Shown in pieces: positions 1 to 7,799 of a stretch of DNA of 64,000 nucleotides; positions within the stretch are counted from its first letter, which is position 1, and every line of letters starts with the position of its first letter. Position numbers and translations under genes: made by a program. The DNA comes from Vibrio panuliri (GTDB lineage Bacteria > Pseudomonadota > Gammaproteobacteria > Enterobacterales > Vibrionaceae). Under the pieces are notes generated by a model. The model had not been told where the DNA came from, did not search any database, and saw only the letters and a list, made by a program, of their open reading frames with translations. Where the stretch lies: assembly GCF_009938205.1 (NCBI RefSeq), contig NZ_AP019654.1, positions 1,488,001 through 1,552,000 of the forward strand, given 5' to 3'.

Positions 1-113
1 CGGTCATCGAGTGCCATCCTCATGCATATTATTTGAATTCTGTATGTGTACTCATGTTTTGACAATTATAGAGGGTTTGCCATCTCGCTGGTACCAAAAA
101 AACGTAATATACT

Positions 114-135
114 TTTGTATCATTGTAAATACAAA
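114..135 (+). promoter_or_regulatory. Candidate operator upstream of the deoxypentose operon
   Basis: Inverted repeat TTTGTAT-N8-ATACAAA lies 11 bases before the ATG at 147. It overlaps the leader of the first gene, where a repressor or activator would act. The regulator is not in the window. A related pair, TTTACAAA at 652-659 and TTTGTAAA at 678-685, precedes the ABC ATPase gene, which suggests that one regulator could see both. The repeat is visible in the sequence; its role as operator is inference. Confidence 0.4.
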
Positions 136-146
136 GGTAAATAATT

Positions 147-578
147 ATGCTCAAACATATCGACCCGCTATTAAATGCCGAGCTACTTTTTGCACTGCAA
201 AATATGGGGCACGGTGATCGATTAGCCATTGTAGATGCTAATTTCCCCGCTAAGTCTCATGCCAAAAATCACTTTGTTTCCCTCACTGGCGTTGACGCCT
301 CAGCCGTATTGGCAAGCCTGTTAAAGCACTTTCCATTAGATGCATTTACCGAGGTGCCGATGTGGATTATGGCTGAAGATGGTAGTGAAGTACCGACTGA
401 AGCTGCCCGAGACTTTATGCGGGTAAAGGATGCATCGGAGGAATCTGAGCATCAAAGTATTCTGCTGGATAGACAAGACTTTTACGTTGCAACGCGAGAG
501 TGCCAACTGGTGATTAGTACCAGTGATATGCGCCCGTATGCGTGCATGATTTTACAAAAAGGTGTGATCTTTGACTGA
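147..578 (+). CDS. FucU/RbsD-family sugar mutarotase
   Basis: A 143-residue protein of the RbsD/FucU family, which interconverts anomers or pyranose/furanose forms of free pentoses and deoxyhexoses in the cytoplasm. The family signature is present near the N-terminus: MGHGD with His22 and Asp24, followed by a DANFPA segment. The C-terminus ends with a PYACMILQKGVI stretch, closer to FucU (YxNxILKKGVI) than to RbsD. An AAAGG ribosome site at 132-136 supports the ATG at 147. It heads an operon of a ribose-type ABC importer, MtnK, MtnA and a class II aldolase, so the likely substrate is 5-methylthioribose or 5-deoxyribose: MtnK uses a furanose form, and a mutarotase would supply it. Family sure, substrate inferred. 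Confidence 0.85.
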   Translation: MLKHIDPLLNAELLFALQNMGHGDRLAIVDANFPAKSHAKNHFVSLTGVDASAVLASLLKHFPLDAFTEVPMWIMAEDGSEVPTEAARDFMRVKDASEESEHQSILLDRQDFYVATRECQLVISTSDMRPYACMILQKGVIFD

Positions 579-651
579 GGTCATAATTCCAACCAAATAG
601 CGACGGGGTGAGTTGTTCATTTTTTAAACTGATATCTTTATCACAGAATGC

Positions 652-685
652 TTTACAAATGATCATCTAAGATTACTTTTGTAAA
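652..685 (+). promoter_or_regulatory. Inverted repeat before the ABC ATPase gene
   Basis: TTTACAAA (652-659) and TTTGTAAA (678-685) form a perfect 8-base inverted repeat with an 18-base spacer in the 132-base gap between the mutarotase and ABC ATPase genes. Its arms resemble those of the repeat at 114-135. It may be a second binding site of the same regulator or mark an internal promoter. Confidence 0.3.
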
Positions 686-710
686 TTAATGGATGATTAA
701 CGGAGTGGTC

Positions 711-2264
711 ATGTCGGAAGTAGCGAATACTATTGAGATACGATCCATTAAAAAAGCCTTTGGCAGTAACACCGTCTTACATGATGTAAGTTTGGCTGTT
801 GAGGGTGGTAGTGTTCTTGCGTTGATGGGCGCTAATGGGGCGGGTAAGTCAACCTTGGTAAAGATATTGAGTGGTGTCTATTCCGCTGATGAAGGGGCAA
901 TTTTAATCAACGGAAACCCAGTGGATGTCTCCACCCCTCAGTTAGCACGTGAAGCGGGCATCATTACCGTTCACCAAATAATAAATGATGGTGTGGTGCA
1001 AGACCTCAACATCGCAGAAAACCTGTTATTGGATAAGTTATGTGATGGACGCTTTGGCACCTTAATTTCGCAAAAAGATCTCGAATCTCAAGCTCGTCCT
1101 TTGGCGGATAAAATAGGGCTGACACTTCCATTAGATACTCAAGTCTCAGAGCTTTCACAAGCCGATCGCCAATTGGTCGCCATCGCGCGTGCGATTTCAG
1201 ATAAACCAAAGCTATTGATCTTAGATGAGCCGACATCTTCTTTGTCAGACACTGAATCAATTAAGTTGTTTGAAGCAGTCAAAGTGATGCGAAGTCAGGG
1301 CGTTGCAGTGGTTTATATCTCTCACCGTATGTCAGATATTCGCACTTTGGCTGACAAGATTGCGGCACTACGTGAAGGTCGAATTGTTGGGCTGTTTGAG
1401 CCTCCGCTTGATTATGACGCAGCCGTTGATTCGATGTTAGGTCATGCGGTGGGCGAAGTAAGCCATAAATATCGCCAAGGTGAACGTACCATTCTAGAAC
1501 TGCTAGACGTTCGCTTGAAAGAGCAATCACAACCCTTTGATCTGACGTTGAAGTCAGGGGAAATTGTGGTGCTTACTGGTCTATTGTCTTCTGGTTGTAC
1601 TTCTGTTGTGGAAGGCATTTTTGGTATGGCTAAGTTTTCTTCAGGCACGATCAAACTTGCAGGCAAAGAGTGGACACCAAGCTCGCCCGTTCATGCGATA
1701 GACAGCGGTATCTTTATGGTGCAAGAAGACCGAGGTAACAACGCACTCATTCCTGCATTTTCAATAGAACAAAACGTAAGTCTCCCATTTCTAAAGCAGT
1801 TTTCTTCGTTTGGTTTTATTGACAGAAAGCGTGAGAAACAGCAGGTCGAAAAGGCAATTCAAACCACCAAAGTGAAATACACCGACCAAGAAGAGTTAAT
1901 GTCTACGCTGTCTGGGGGAAATCAGCAAAAAGCGATGGTTGCGCGTTGGATGATGGAATCATGCCATGTGTTATTGCTCAATGAGCCATTCCAAGGTGTG
2001 GATATATCTTCCCGACGTCAAATTGGTGAGCTGCTACGTCAAACCGCAAGTGACCGCGTCACTATTGCCGTATGTACAGACGTGGAAGAGGCGCTAGAGA
2101 TCGCTGATCGCATCATCGTATTCAACCACAACAACTTAGTCGGCATTCATCGGATTGATCAGATTCATATGCCAACACTAATTAATCAAATCGCAGCCGC
2201 TCCAGATAATCAAACTGACAATAAAACTAACACCGAGGATGTCACCGATGAAAGATATGCGTGA
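711..2264 (+). CDS. Sugar ABC importer, duplicated ATPase subunit (RbsA-like)
   Basis: A 517-residue protein with two fused ABC domains, as in RbsA/XylG/MglA. The first domain is complete: Walker A GANGAGKST at 40-48, signature LSQADRQ at 148-154, Walker B LDEPT at 171-175. The second has a normal signature LSGGNQQ at 400-406, but its Walker A position reads LLSSGCTS without the Gly-Lys pair, and Walker B reads LLNEP (Asp replaced by Asn, about 424). A degenerate second Walker A is usual in this family. An ATG at 693 is also in frame; GGAG at 702-705 favours 711. It energises the importer made with the next two genes; context points to methylthioribose or deoxyribose rather than ribose. Confidence 0.9.
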   Translation: MSEVANTIEIRSIKKAFGSNTVLHDVSLAVEGGSVLALMGANGAGKSTLVKILSGVYSADEGAILINGNPVDVSTPQLAREAGIITVHQIINDGVVQDLNIAENLLLDKLCDGRFGTLISQKDLESQARPLADKIGLTLPLDTQVSELSQADRQLVAIARAISDKPKLLILDEPTSSLSDTESIKLFEAVKVMRSQGVAVVYISHRMSDIRTLADKIAALREGRIVGLFEPPLDYDAAVDSMLGHAVGEVSHKYRQGERTILELLDVRLKEQSQPFDLTLKSGEIVVLTGLLSSGCTSVVEGIFGMAKFSSGTIKLAGKEWTPSSPVHAIDSGIFMVQEDRGNNALIPAFSIEQNVSLPFLKQFSSFGFIDRKREKQQVEKAIQTTKVKYTDQEELMSTLSGGNQQKAMVARWMMESCHVLLLNEPFQGVDISSRRQIGELLRQTASDRVTIAVCTDVEEALEIADRIIVFNHNNLVGIHRIDQIHMPTLINQIAAAPDNQTDNKTNTEDVTDERYA

Positions 2265-3231
2265 ATTCGCCATTAAATATGGTCTGCTTATATTGCTCGC
2301 GTTAATGCTGATTCTATTTTCCGTCGCAGAGCCAGCTTTTTTAAGCACTATCAACATGATGATTATTCTGCAATCGGTATCGATTGTTGCCATCTTAGCC
2401 TTGGGGGTCACCGCGACACTGGCTGTGGATGGTTTTGATTTATCAATCGGTTCAACGGCGGCGTTCTCAATGATGACGGCCAGTTACGTGATGGTGGTTT
2501 TCGATGGCGGAACAACCATGGCTATCTTCGCCGCTATTACCGTAGGCGTATTGGTAGGCCTAGTGAATGGCTTTATGACGGTTCAAATGAAAGTGCCGGA
2601 TTTGTTGACCACGCTAGGCATGATGTTCTTGCTGTTGGGGCTGCAACTTATTCCAACTCAAGGACGCTCGATTTCAACTGGAATGAGTTTATCTAACGGT
2701 GAAACGGCAACGGGCACCTTTTCTGAGAGCTTCCTATTTTTAGGTCGCGCTAGGGTGTTCGATATTATTCCAGTGCCTGTGATTATCATGCTGATTTTGG
2801 CAGTGATCACCTATTTCTTCCTTGAGCGCACTCGTCACGGCCGCGTGATGTATGCGATTGGCTCAAATGAGCAAGCCGCTAAGTTAGCTGGGGCGCGTAT
2901 CAAATTTTATCGCTATGTCGCTTATGTCATGTCCGGCGTTTACGCCTCGATTGGTGGCATTTTGCTTGCGGCACGAATTGGACGCGGCGACGTAAGTTCA
3001 GGCAACTCCCTATTGATGGACGGCGTAGCTGGCGCGTTGATTGGCTTTGCTGTGCTCGGTGCAGCAAGACCAAATGCACAAGGTTCAGCCATTGGTGCAC
3101 TGTTTGTTGGCGTGCTGCTCAATGGTTTAACCATGATGAATACACCTTACTACACACAAGACTTTATCAAAGGCTTAGTTTTGGTAGCAGCGTTGATGTT
3201 TACCTTTGGCCTATCCAATAAACGTGCATAA
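2248..3231 (+). CDS. Sugar ABC importer, permease (RbsC-like)
   Basis: A hydrophobic 327-residue inner-membrane protein of the RbsC/XylH/AraH permease family (BPD_transp_2). It has the family features: a GFDLSIGSTAAFSMM segment after the second membrane helix, a conserved ERTRHGRVMYAIGSNEQAA loop that contacts the ATPase, and a glycine-rich GVAGALIGFAVLG segment near the C-terminus. It overlaps the end of the ATPase gene by 17 bases. ATG 2239 is possible, but GAGG at 2235-2238 is correctly spaced only for ATG 2248. It forms the pore of the importer together with the ATPase upstream and the binding protein downstream. Confidence 0.9.
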   Translation: MKDMREFAIKYGLLILLALMLILFSVAEPAFLSTINMMIILQSVSIVAILALGVTATLAVDGFDLSIGSTAAFSMMTASYVMVVFDGGTTMAIFAAITVGVLVGLVNGFMTVQMKVPDLLTTLGMMFLLLGLQLIPTQGRSISTGMSLSNGETATGTFSESFLFLGRARVFDIIPVPVIIMLILAVITYFFLERTRHGRVMYAIGSNEQAAKLAGARIKFYRYVAYVMSGVYASIGGILLAARIGRGDVSSGNSLLMDGVAGALIGFAVLGAARPNAQGSAIGALFVGVLLNGLTMMNTPYYTQDFIKGLVLVAALMFTFGLSNKRA

Positions 3232-3247
3232 CTATAAGGAAATAATA

Positions 3248-4285
3248 ATGAAAACCTTAAAGAAACTTACCCTTTGCGCTTCCATTGCGGGTGTGATGGT
3301 CACTGGTGGTGCAATGGCCGATACGCAGTCTCCTTTTGAAGGCAAAGAGATGCGCATCGCTCATGTTCGTTATCTTTCTCAAGGCGATTTCCCAGAGCTA
3401 TACCTGAAAGGTGTTAAGCGTCAGTCCGAAGCACTAGGCTTTAAACTTGATGTTTATGACGCGCGACAAGATGCGTCACTGCAACGTAACCAGTTAGAGC
3501 AAGCCATCATGAAAGGCTACGATGGTATTGTGTTGCAGCATGGTTTCACCGATTCGATTAAGGATTTGGCCGACTTAGCGGTGCAAAATGGCATCAAAGT
3601 TGTGGCGTTTGATGTGAATGCGGAAAACCCAATGATTCCGCAAATCAACCAAGATGACCATCTGATCGCTCGAATGTCGTTAGAGCAGGCTGTCAAAGAC
3701 AATGGTGAAGCGTGGAAAGCGGCGTATGTATACGTACCTGGCATCCCTCCACTTGATCGCCGTGATGAAGTTTTCGCCGAATTTAAGCAAAAGTACCCAA
3801 ATATCGAAGAAATTGCTCGTTTCGGTACTATGAACAACCCGATTCCGAACCAAGTCGCTGACCAAGCCGCTGCTGTGTTTAGAGCAAACCCAGATATCTC
3901 AGTTGCGTTTTCTCCTTATGATGAGTTTGCCAAAGGAATCAAGATTGCTGTTGATGAAGCCGGTCTTGCGAAGAACGTTAAGATCTACAGCGCGGATATT
4001 TCGAACTCTGATATCCAAGCGATGCGTGAGCCAAATAGTGCGTGGGTTGCGACCGTAGCCACTAACCCTTCAATTATGGGGGAAGTGAGTGTGCGTGCGT
4101 TAGCTATGCTGATGAAAGGTGACAAAGTCGCAAGTCAAGTTACCGTACCACCGGTACTGATCACTCAAGAGATGCTTAATCAACAAGACATCAAAAATAT
4201 GGATGACTTGGTGAGTAAGATCCCTTCTTTCTCTTCGTCAACTGTGTTGGTGCCAGAATGGATGCCAATGCCAACGGTTAAATAA
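3248..4285 (+). CDS. Periplasmic sugar-binding protein of the ABC importer
   Basis: A 345-residue type I periplasmic binding protein (RbsB/XylF superfamily). The N-terminus MKTLKKLTLC with a hydrophobic core and a GGAMADTQ cleavage region is a clear Sec signal peptide. AAGGA at 3236-3240 selects ATG 3248; an in-frame start at 3206 would add 14 residues and spoil the signal. Typical features are the IMKGYDGIVLQHG segment and several Asp/Asn residues lining the sugar site. It delivers the substrate to the membrane complex. The ligand is not readable from the sequence; the downstream genes suggest 5-methylthioribose or 5-deoxyribose. A hairpin follows directly at 4298. Confidence 0.88.
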   Translation: MKTLKKLTLCASIAGVMVTGGAMADTQSPFEGKEMRIAHVRYLSQGDFPELYLKGVKRQSEALGFKLDVYDARQDASLQRNQLEQAIMKGYDGIVLQHGFTDSIKDLADLAVQNGIKVVAFDVNAENPMIPQINQDDHLIARMSLEQAVKDNGEAWKAAYVYVPGIPPLDRRDEVFAEFKQKYPNIEEIARFGTMNNPIPNQVADQAAAVFRANPDISVAFSPYDEFAKGIKIAVDEAGLAKNVKIYSADISNSDIQAMREPNSAWVATVATNPSIMGEVSVRALAMLMKGDKVASQVTVPPVLITQEMLNQQDIKNMDDLVSKIPSFSSSTVLVPEWMPMPTVK

Positions 4286-4297
4286 TCAATTTCTATT

Positions 4298-4315
4298 GGG
4301 CGAGTTCGCTCGCCC
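4298..4315 (+). other. Intergenic hairpin after the binding-protein gene
   Basis: GGGCGAG-TTCG-CTCGCCC, a 7-pair stem closed by a stable UUCG tetraloop, stands 12 bases after the binding-protein stop and has no following T-run. Such hairpins often protect the mRNA 3' end of binding-protein genes and raise their yield over downstream genes. A weak terminator/attenuator role is possible. Confidence 0.55.
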
Positions 4316-4350
4316 TTAGTTCTGCATTACATAATTAAAGGATGGTCGTT

Positions 4351-5616
4351 ATGTCGAATACCGTTCCAGCTGGCTATGCGCCGTTAAACAGCGATTCTTT
4401 GCCTCAATATCTGGTGAATAAGTTGCCCACTCACTTGTCGCTAGGAGGTGCACCTGAGCAGTGGACAGTGACAGAGGTGGGCGATGGTAACTTAAATTTG
4501 GTGTTTATTGTTGAAGGCACCGAGAAAACCATCGTTGTTAAACAAGCTTTACCATATGTGCGTGCTGCTGGTGAAAGTTGGCAATTGTCCTTAACGCGTG
4601 CTTTTTTTGAATACAACGTTCTGGATATCGAAGCCAAAGTGGCTGGTCACAGCTTAGTTCCTCAAGTCTATTTCTATGATCAAGACATGGCGATATTCGC
4701 CATGGAATATTTGACCCCTCATATCATTTTACGTAAAGAACTGATCACCGGTAATACCTTCGCCAGTCTCGCAGAAGACGTGGGTATCTTCCTTGCCAAG
4801 ACGCTGTTCCATACCTCAGATCTTGGAATGAATGCAGAAGAGAAAAAGGCGTTGGTATCCAAATTTGCGGTTAACCATGAGCTGTGCAAAATCACCGAAG
4901 ACTTGATTTTTACCGAGCCATATTTTGATGCAGAGCGCAACAATTGGACCACCCCAGATCTAGACGAAGATGTGCACAAAGTTTGGCAAGATGAAGCGAT
5001 GATCCAAGTTGCGATGCGCTATAAGTTCAAGTTTATGACTGAGGCTCAGGCTCTGCTTCATGGCGACTTACATTCTGGCTCGATTATGGTGACGGAATCT
5101 GAAACGAAAGTTATCGACCCAGAATTTGGCTTTATGGGACCAATGGCGTTCGACATTGGTAACTATATTGGCAATTTACTTATGGCATATTTCTCACGCC
5201 CAGGTTGGGAAACAGATGCCGCTTCATGCGAAGCGAACCAAGCATACTTACTCAATCAAATTACCACCACATGGCAAGTGTTTGTGAGCCACTTTACCCG
5301 TTTATGGAACGAGAAAACTCAGGGTGAGGCATATCCTACTGAGATATATCAAAACGGCTTGGGAGAACGCGCATTGGCACACGCGCAGCAAGAGTTCTTT
5401 GCGACGTTGTTAGAAGACACCCTAGTCAATGCGGGTTTAGAGATCAATCGACGCATTATCGGCTTTGCTGGCGTGGCAGATTTCAAACTGATTGAGGATA
5501 GCCAGTTACGCGCTCAATGTGAAAGAAGAGCATTAAAACTCGCGCGCGAGTTGATTGTGAATGCCAAAGAATATCGAGAAATTGCCGCAATCGGGCAGTT
5601 TGCGCAAAGTTGTTAA
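4351..5616 (+). CDS. mtnK: S-methyl-5-thioribose kinase (or 5-deoxyribose kinase)
   Basis: A 421-residue kinase of the MtnK family, fold of the aminoglycoside phosphotransferases. It phosphorylates C1 of 5-methylthioribose with ATP. The catalytic segment HGDLHSGSI starts at His237 with Asp239, and the metal-binding DPE (256-258) lies in VIDPEFGFMGP, both diagnostic of MtnK. AAAGGA at 4337-4342 fits ATG 4351 better than ATG 4342. It lies between a sugar importer and mtnA. No other methionine-salvage genes (mtnB, C, D) follow; a class II aldolase does. That matches the DHAP shunt, in which methylthioribose or 5-deoxyribose is phosphorylated, isomerised and split. Substrate preference between the two cannot be read from the sequence. 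Confidence 0.93.
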   Translation: MSNTVPAGYAPLNSDSLPQYLVNKLPTHLSLGGAPEQWTVTEVGDGNLNLVFIVEGTEKTIVVKQALPYVRAAGESWQLSLTRAFFEYNVLDIEAKVAGHSLVPQVYFYDQDMAIFAMEYLTPHIILRKELITGNTFASLAEDVGIFLAKTLFHTSDLGMNAEEKKALVSKFAVNHELCKITEDLIFTEPYFDAERNNWTTPDLDEDVHKVWQDEAMIQVAMRYKFKFMTEAQALLHGDLHSGSIMVTESETKVIDPEFGFMGPMAFDIGNYIGNLLMAYFSRPGWETDAASCEANQAYLLNQITTTWQVFVSHFTRLWNEKTQGEAYPTEIYQNGLGERALAHAQQEFFATLLEDTLVNAGLEINRRIIGFAGVADFKLIEDSQLRAQCERRALKLARELIVNAKEYREIAAIGQFAQSC

Positions 5617-5625
5617 GAGGTCGCT

Positions 5626-6732
5626 ATGAAAATTAATGGAAAACACCAACGCACCGTTTGGGTGGCAAAAGATGGTTGGACAGTTGAAATTCTCGATCAA
5701 ACGAAGTTACCGTTTGAAGTCGAAGTAATTCAATTGACCTCAATGAAATTGGCAGCGACTGCCATTCGTGAGATGTGGGTAAGGGGAGCGCCGTTGATAG
5801 GTGCCGTTGCGGCCTATGGTATGGCTTTGGGCATGCGTGAGGAGAGCAGTGATGAGCACCTCCAAACTTGTTATGACGTGCTGATAGAAACCCGTCCCAC
5901 TGCAATCAACTTAAAGTGGGCCTTGGATAGAGTGCTGGCGGTTTTGACGAAGGTTCCAAGTGAGCAACGTTGCCAAGAAGCCTACCGTTTAGCGGCAGAA
6001 ATTGCAGACGAAGACGTGCAGTTATGTGAAAGCATTGGTGAACATGGTTTAGAGATTATCAAGCAAATTGCCGCGAGTAAGCCTGCGGGAAGCACAGTCA
6101 ATATTCTAACGCACTGTAATGCTGGTTGGCTGGCAACGGTAGACTGGGGAACGGCGATTTCACCGATCTATAAGGCTCATGAAGCCGGCATTAATGTTCA
6201 TGTTTGGGTTGACGAAACTCGCCCACGTAATCAAGGTTTGCTTACTGCGTTTGAACTGGGCTCTCATGGTGTTCCTCATACACTGATTGCAGATAACGCG
6301 GGTGGACACTTGATGCAGCATGGTGAAGTGGATCTTTGTATCGTCGGTACTGACCGCACCACAGCCAAAGGGGATGTTTGCAATAAGATTGGTACATACC
6401 TCAAAGCGTTAGCGGCCTACGATAATCAGGTTCCTTTCTATGTAGCGCTTCCTTCACCAACGATTGATTGGACTGTTTATGATGGCGTTAAAGAGATTCC
6501 AATCGAGCAGCGCTCTGGGGATGAGCAATCCCACGTTTATGGTGTCGACCCAACGGGCAAGAGAAGCTGGGTAAATACAGCGCCAGCGGGGACTGAATGT
6601 GGCAACTACGCATTTGATGTGACGCCAGCGAAATATGTGACTGGATTGATTACTGAACGAGGCGTATGTGCTGCGACTGAAGAGGCACTTGAAGCCATGT
6701 TTAGTGATTTGAAAAATCCAGAGTTGGCATAG
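5626..6732 (+). CDS. mtnA: Methylthioribose-1-phosphate isomerase
   Basis: A 368-residue member of the MtnA / eIF2B-alpha-like isomerases, converting methylthioribose-1-phosphate (or 5-deoxyribose-1-phosphate) to the ribulose-1-phosphate. The active-site cysteine is Cys164 in THCNAG and the partner aspartate is Asp243 in [11 protein letters not shown]; the NKIGTY segment and an N-terminal RGAPLIG loop are also typical. GAGG precedes the ATG by a few bases, and the gap to mtnK is 9 bases, so the two are co-translated. The product would feed the aldolase encoded next. Confidence 0.95.
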   Translation: MKINGKHQRTVWVAKDGWTVEILDQTKLPFEVEVIQLTSMKLAATAIREMWVRGAPLIGAVAAYGMALGMREESSDEHLQTCYDVLIETRPTAINLKWALDRVLAVLTKVPSEQRCQEAYRLAAEIADEDVQLCESIGEHGLEIIKQIAASKPAGSTVNILTHCNAGWLATVDWGTAISPIYKAHEAGINVHVWVDETRPRNQGLLTAFELGSHGVPHTLIADNAGGHLMQHGEVDLCIVGTDRTTAKGDVCNKIGTYLKALAAYDNQVPFYVALPSPTIDWTVYDGVKEIPIEQRSGDEQSHVYGVDPTGKRSWVNTAPAGTECGNYAFDVTPAKYVTGLITERGVCAATEEALEAMFSDLKNPELA

Positions 6733-6742
6733 TTGTGCAGTA

Positions 6743-6766
6743 TGTGGAGCCATTAGTGGCTCCACA
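6743..6766 (+). other. Hairpin between mtnA and the aldolase gene
   Basis: TGTGGAGCCA-TTAG-TGGCTCCACA, a perfect 10-pair stem, fills the short gap between mtnA and the aldolase gene. There is no T-run, so it is unlikely to be a full terminator. It may set relative mRNA stability or partly stop transcription before the aldolase. Confidence 0.5.
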
Positions 6767-6781
6767 ATAAGGGGAACAAAA

Positions 6782-7426
6782 ATGAATCGTGAACTGCTTG
6801 CCCAGCAAGTTATTGATACTTGCTTGGAGATGAATGCATTGGGGTTAAACCAAGGTACATCTGGAAACGTTAGTGTGCGTTATCAAGATGGTATGCTGAT
6901 TACGCCAAGTGGGATTCCATACCACAAACTCACACCCGATATGATTGTATATGTTGACGACCAAGGGCATGCTGAGGCAGGAAAAGTCCCATCGAGTGAG
7001 TGGCATTTCCACCTTGCATGCCTTGCGGCTCGACCAGAACTGAATGCGGTGATTCACACTCATGCCGTGCACTGTACTGCGGTTTCAATCTTAAACCGTC
7101 ACATACCCGCTATGCATTATATGGTGGCGGTTACGGGTATAGATCATGTGCCGTGTGTCCCTTATGCAACATTTGGTTCTCAAGCTCTAGCAGATGGTGT
7201 CAGTAGTGGTATTCGTGAGAGCAAAGCACTGTTGATGCAACACCACGGCATGATTGCGATGGAAGTCAACTTGGAGAAAGCTTTGTGGTTGGCGAATGAA
7301 GTTGAAGTTTTGGCCAATCTTTACTTGAAAGTTTCTGCTGTGCAGCAAGAAGTGCCGACGTTGTCTGCCCAAGAGATGCAAACCGTGATCGGCAAGTTTA
7401 AAACCTATGGTTTTAAATCGGATTAA
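6782..7426 (+). CDS. Class II aldolase (FucA-like; DHAP-shunt aldolase)
   Basis: A 214-residue zinc aldolase of the AraD/FucA family. Catalytic Glu73 (PSSEW) and zinc ligands His92, His94 (HTHAVH) and His155 (QHHGM) fall at the same numbers as in E. coli L-fuculose-1-phosphate aldolase; the phosphate-binding SGN (27-29) and TPSG (41-44) motifs are also present. AAGGGGA at 6770-6776 marks the ATG. In the DHAP shunt such an aldolase (Ald2, or DrdA in the 5-deoxyribose pathway) splits 5-methylthio- or 5-deoxyribulose-1-phosphate to dihydroxyacetone phosphate and an aldehyde. Position after mtnK-mtnA supports this role over fuculose use. Confidence 0.9.
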   Translation: MNRELLAQQVIDTCLEMNALGLNQGTSGNVSVRYQDGMLITPSGIPYHKLTPDMIVYVDDQGHAEAGKVPSSEWHFHLACLAARPELNAVIHTHAVHCTAVSILNRHIPAMHYMVAVTGIDHVPCVPYATFGSQALADGVSSGIRESKALLMQHHGMIAMEVNLEKALWLANEVEVLANLYLKVSAVQQEVPTLSAQEMQTVIGKFKTYGFKSD

Positions 7427-7451
7427 CTCTGATTGAATCAAAGCATCAATT

Positions 7452-7478
7452 AGGACTCATAAGATGAGTCCTTTTTTT
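7452..7478 (+). terminator. Terminator of the deoxypentose operon
   Basis: AGGACTCAT-AAG-ATGAGTCCT, a 9-pair stem with a 3-base loop, is followed by seven Ts and starts 25 bases after the aldolase stop. It is a standard Rho-independent terminator. Confidence 0.88.
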
Positions 7479-7520
7479 CGCCATTAAAGAGCGAATTTGA
7501 CCGTTAATGAGAGCAACAGT

Positions 7521-7550
7521 AGTAAATAAATGAAATTTCATTTGTTTACT
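7521..7550 (+). repeat. 30-base near-perfect palindrome before the small membrane protein
   Basis: Positions 7521-7550 form a palindrome without spacer in which 14 of 15 base pairs match; the exception is a T/G pair. The centre is ATGAAATTTCAT and the outer ends are AGTAAA/TTTACT. It lies about 60 bases before the 43-residue protein gene. It could be an operator for a dimeric regulator or an RNA hairpin; there is no T-run. Confidence 0.5.
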
Positions 7551-7612
7551 CTGGATATCAGTGGTATTAAATCCTAATAGGTTAATCCGTAATAAGCTTC
7601 GAGTTGGTGAAA

Positions 7613-7744
7613 ATGGACGTGTTTTTGAATTCTGATTGGGCAATCAATGTTGCGCAGATTATTTTTGTCAGTTGGGTAGTGCCATCTATTTTTGTGACAC
7701 TACTTTTTTCAATGATTATGCTTTACGTGAAGATCAAACGATAA
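7613..7744 (+). CDS. Small membrane protein, 43 residues
   Basis: ATG at 7613 opens a 43-codon frame ending TAA at 7742-7744. The protein begins MDVFLNSDWAINVAQ, continues with an uninterrupted hydrophobic helix of about 24 residues (IIFVSWVVPSIFVTLLFSMIM), and ends with the basic tail YVKIKR. This gives one predicted membrane helix with a cytoplasmic positive C-terminus. A weak GGTGA ribosome site stands 4 bases before the ATG. The frame is followed within 6 bases by a strong terminator, and the 7521-7550 palindrome precedes it, so it looks like its own transcription unit. No family recognised; function unknown. Confidence 0.6.
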   Translation: MDVFLNSDWAINVAQIIFVSWVVPSIFVTLLFSMIMLYVKIKR

Positions 7745-7750
7745 AAAAAA

Positions 7751-7776
7751 ACGGCGTGGTATTCCACGCCGTTTTT
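7751..7776. terminator. Bidirectional terminator
   Basis: ACGGCGTGG-TATT-CCACGCCGT with an A-run before and a T-run after the stem. It can end the small membrane protein transcript (+) and the art operon (-), which finish on either side. Confidence 0.88.
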
Positions 7777-7799
7777 GTTTCGTTAACATCTTGCTCAAT

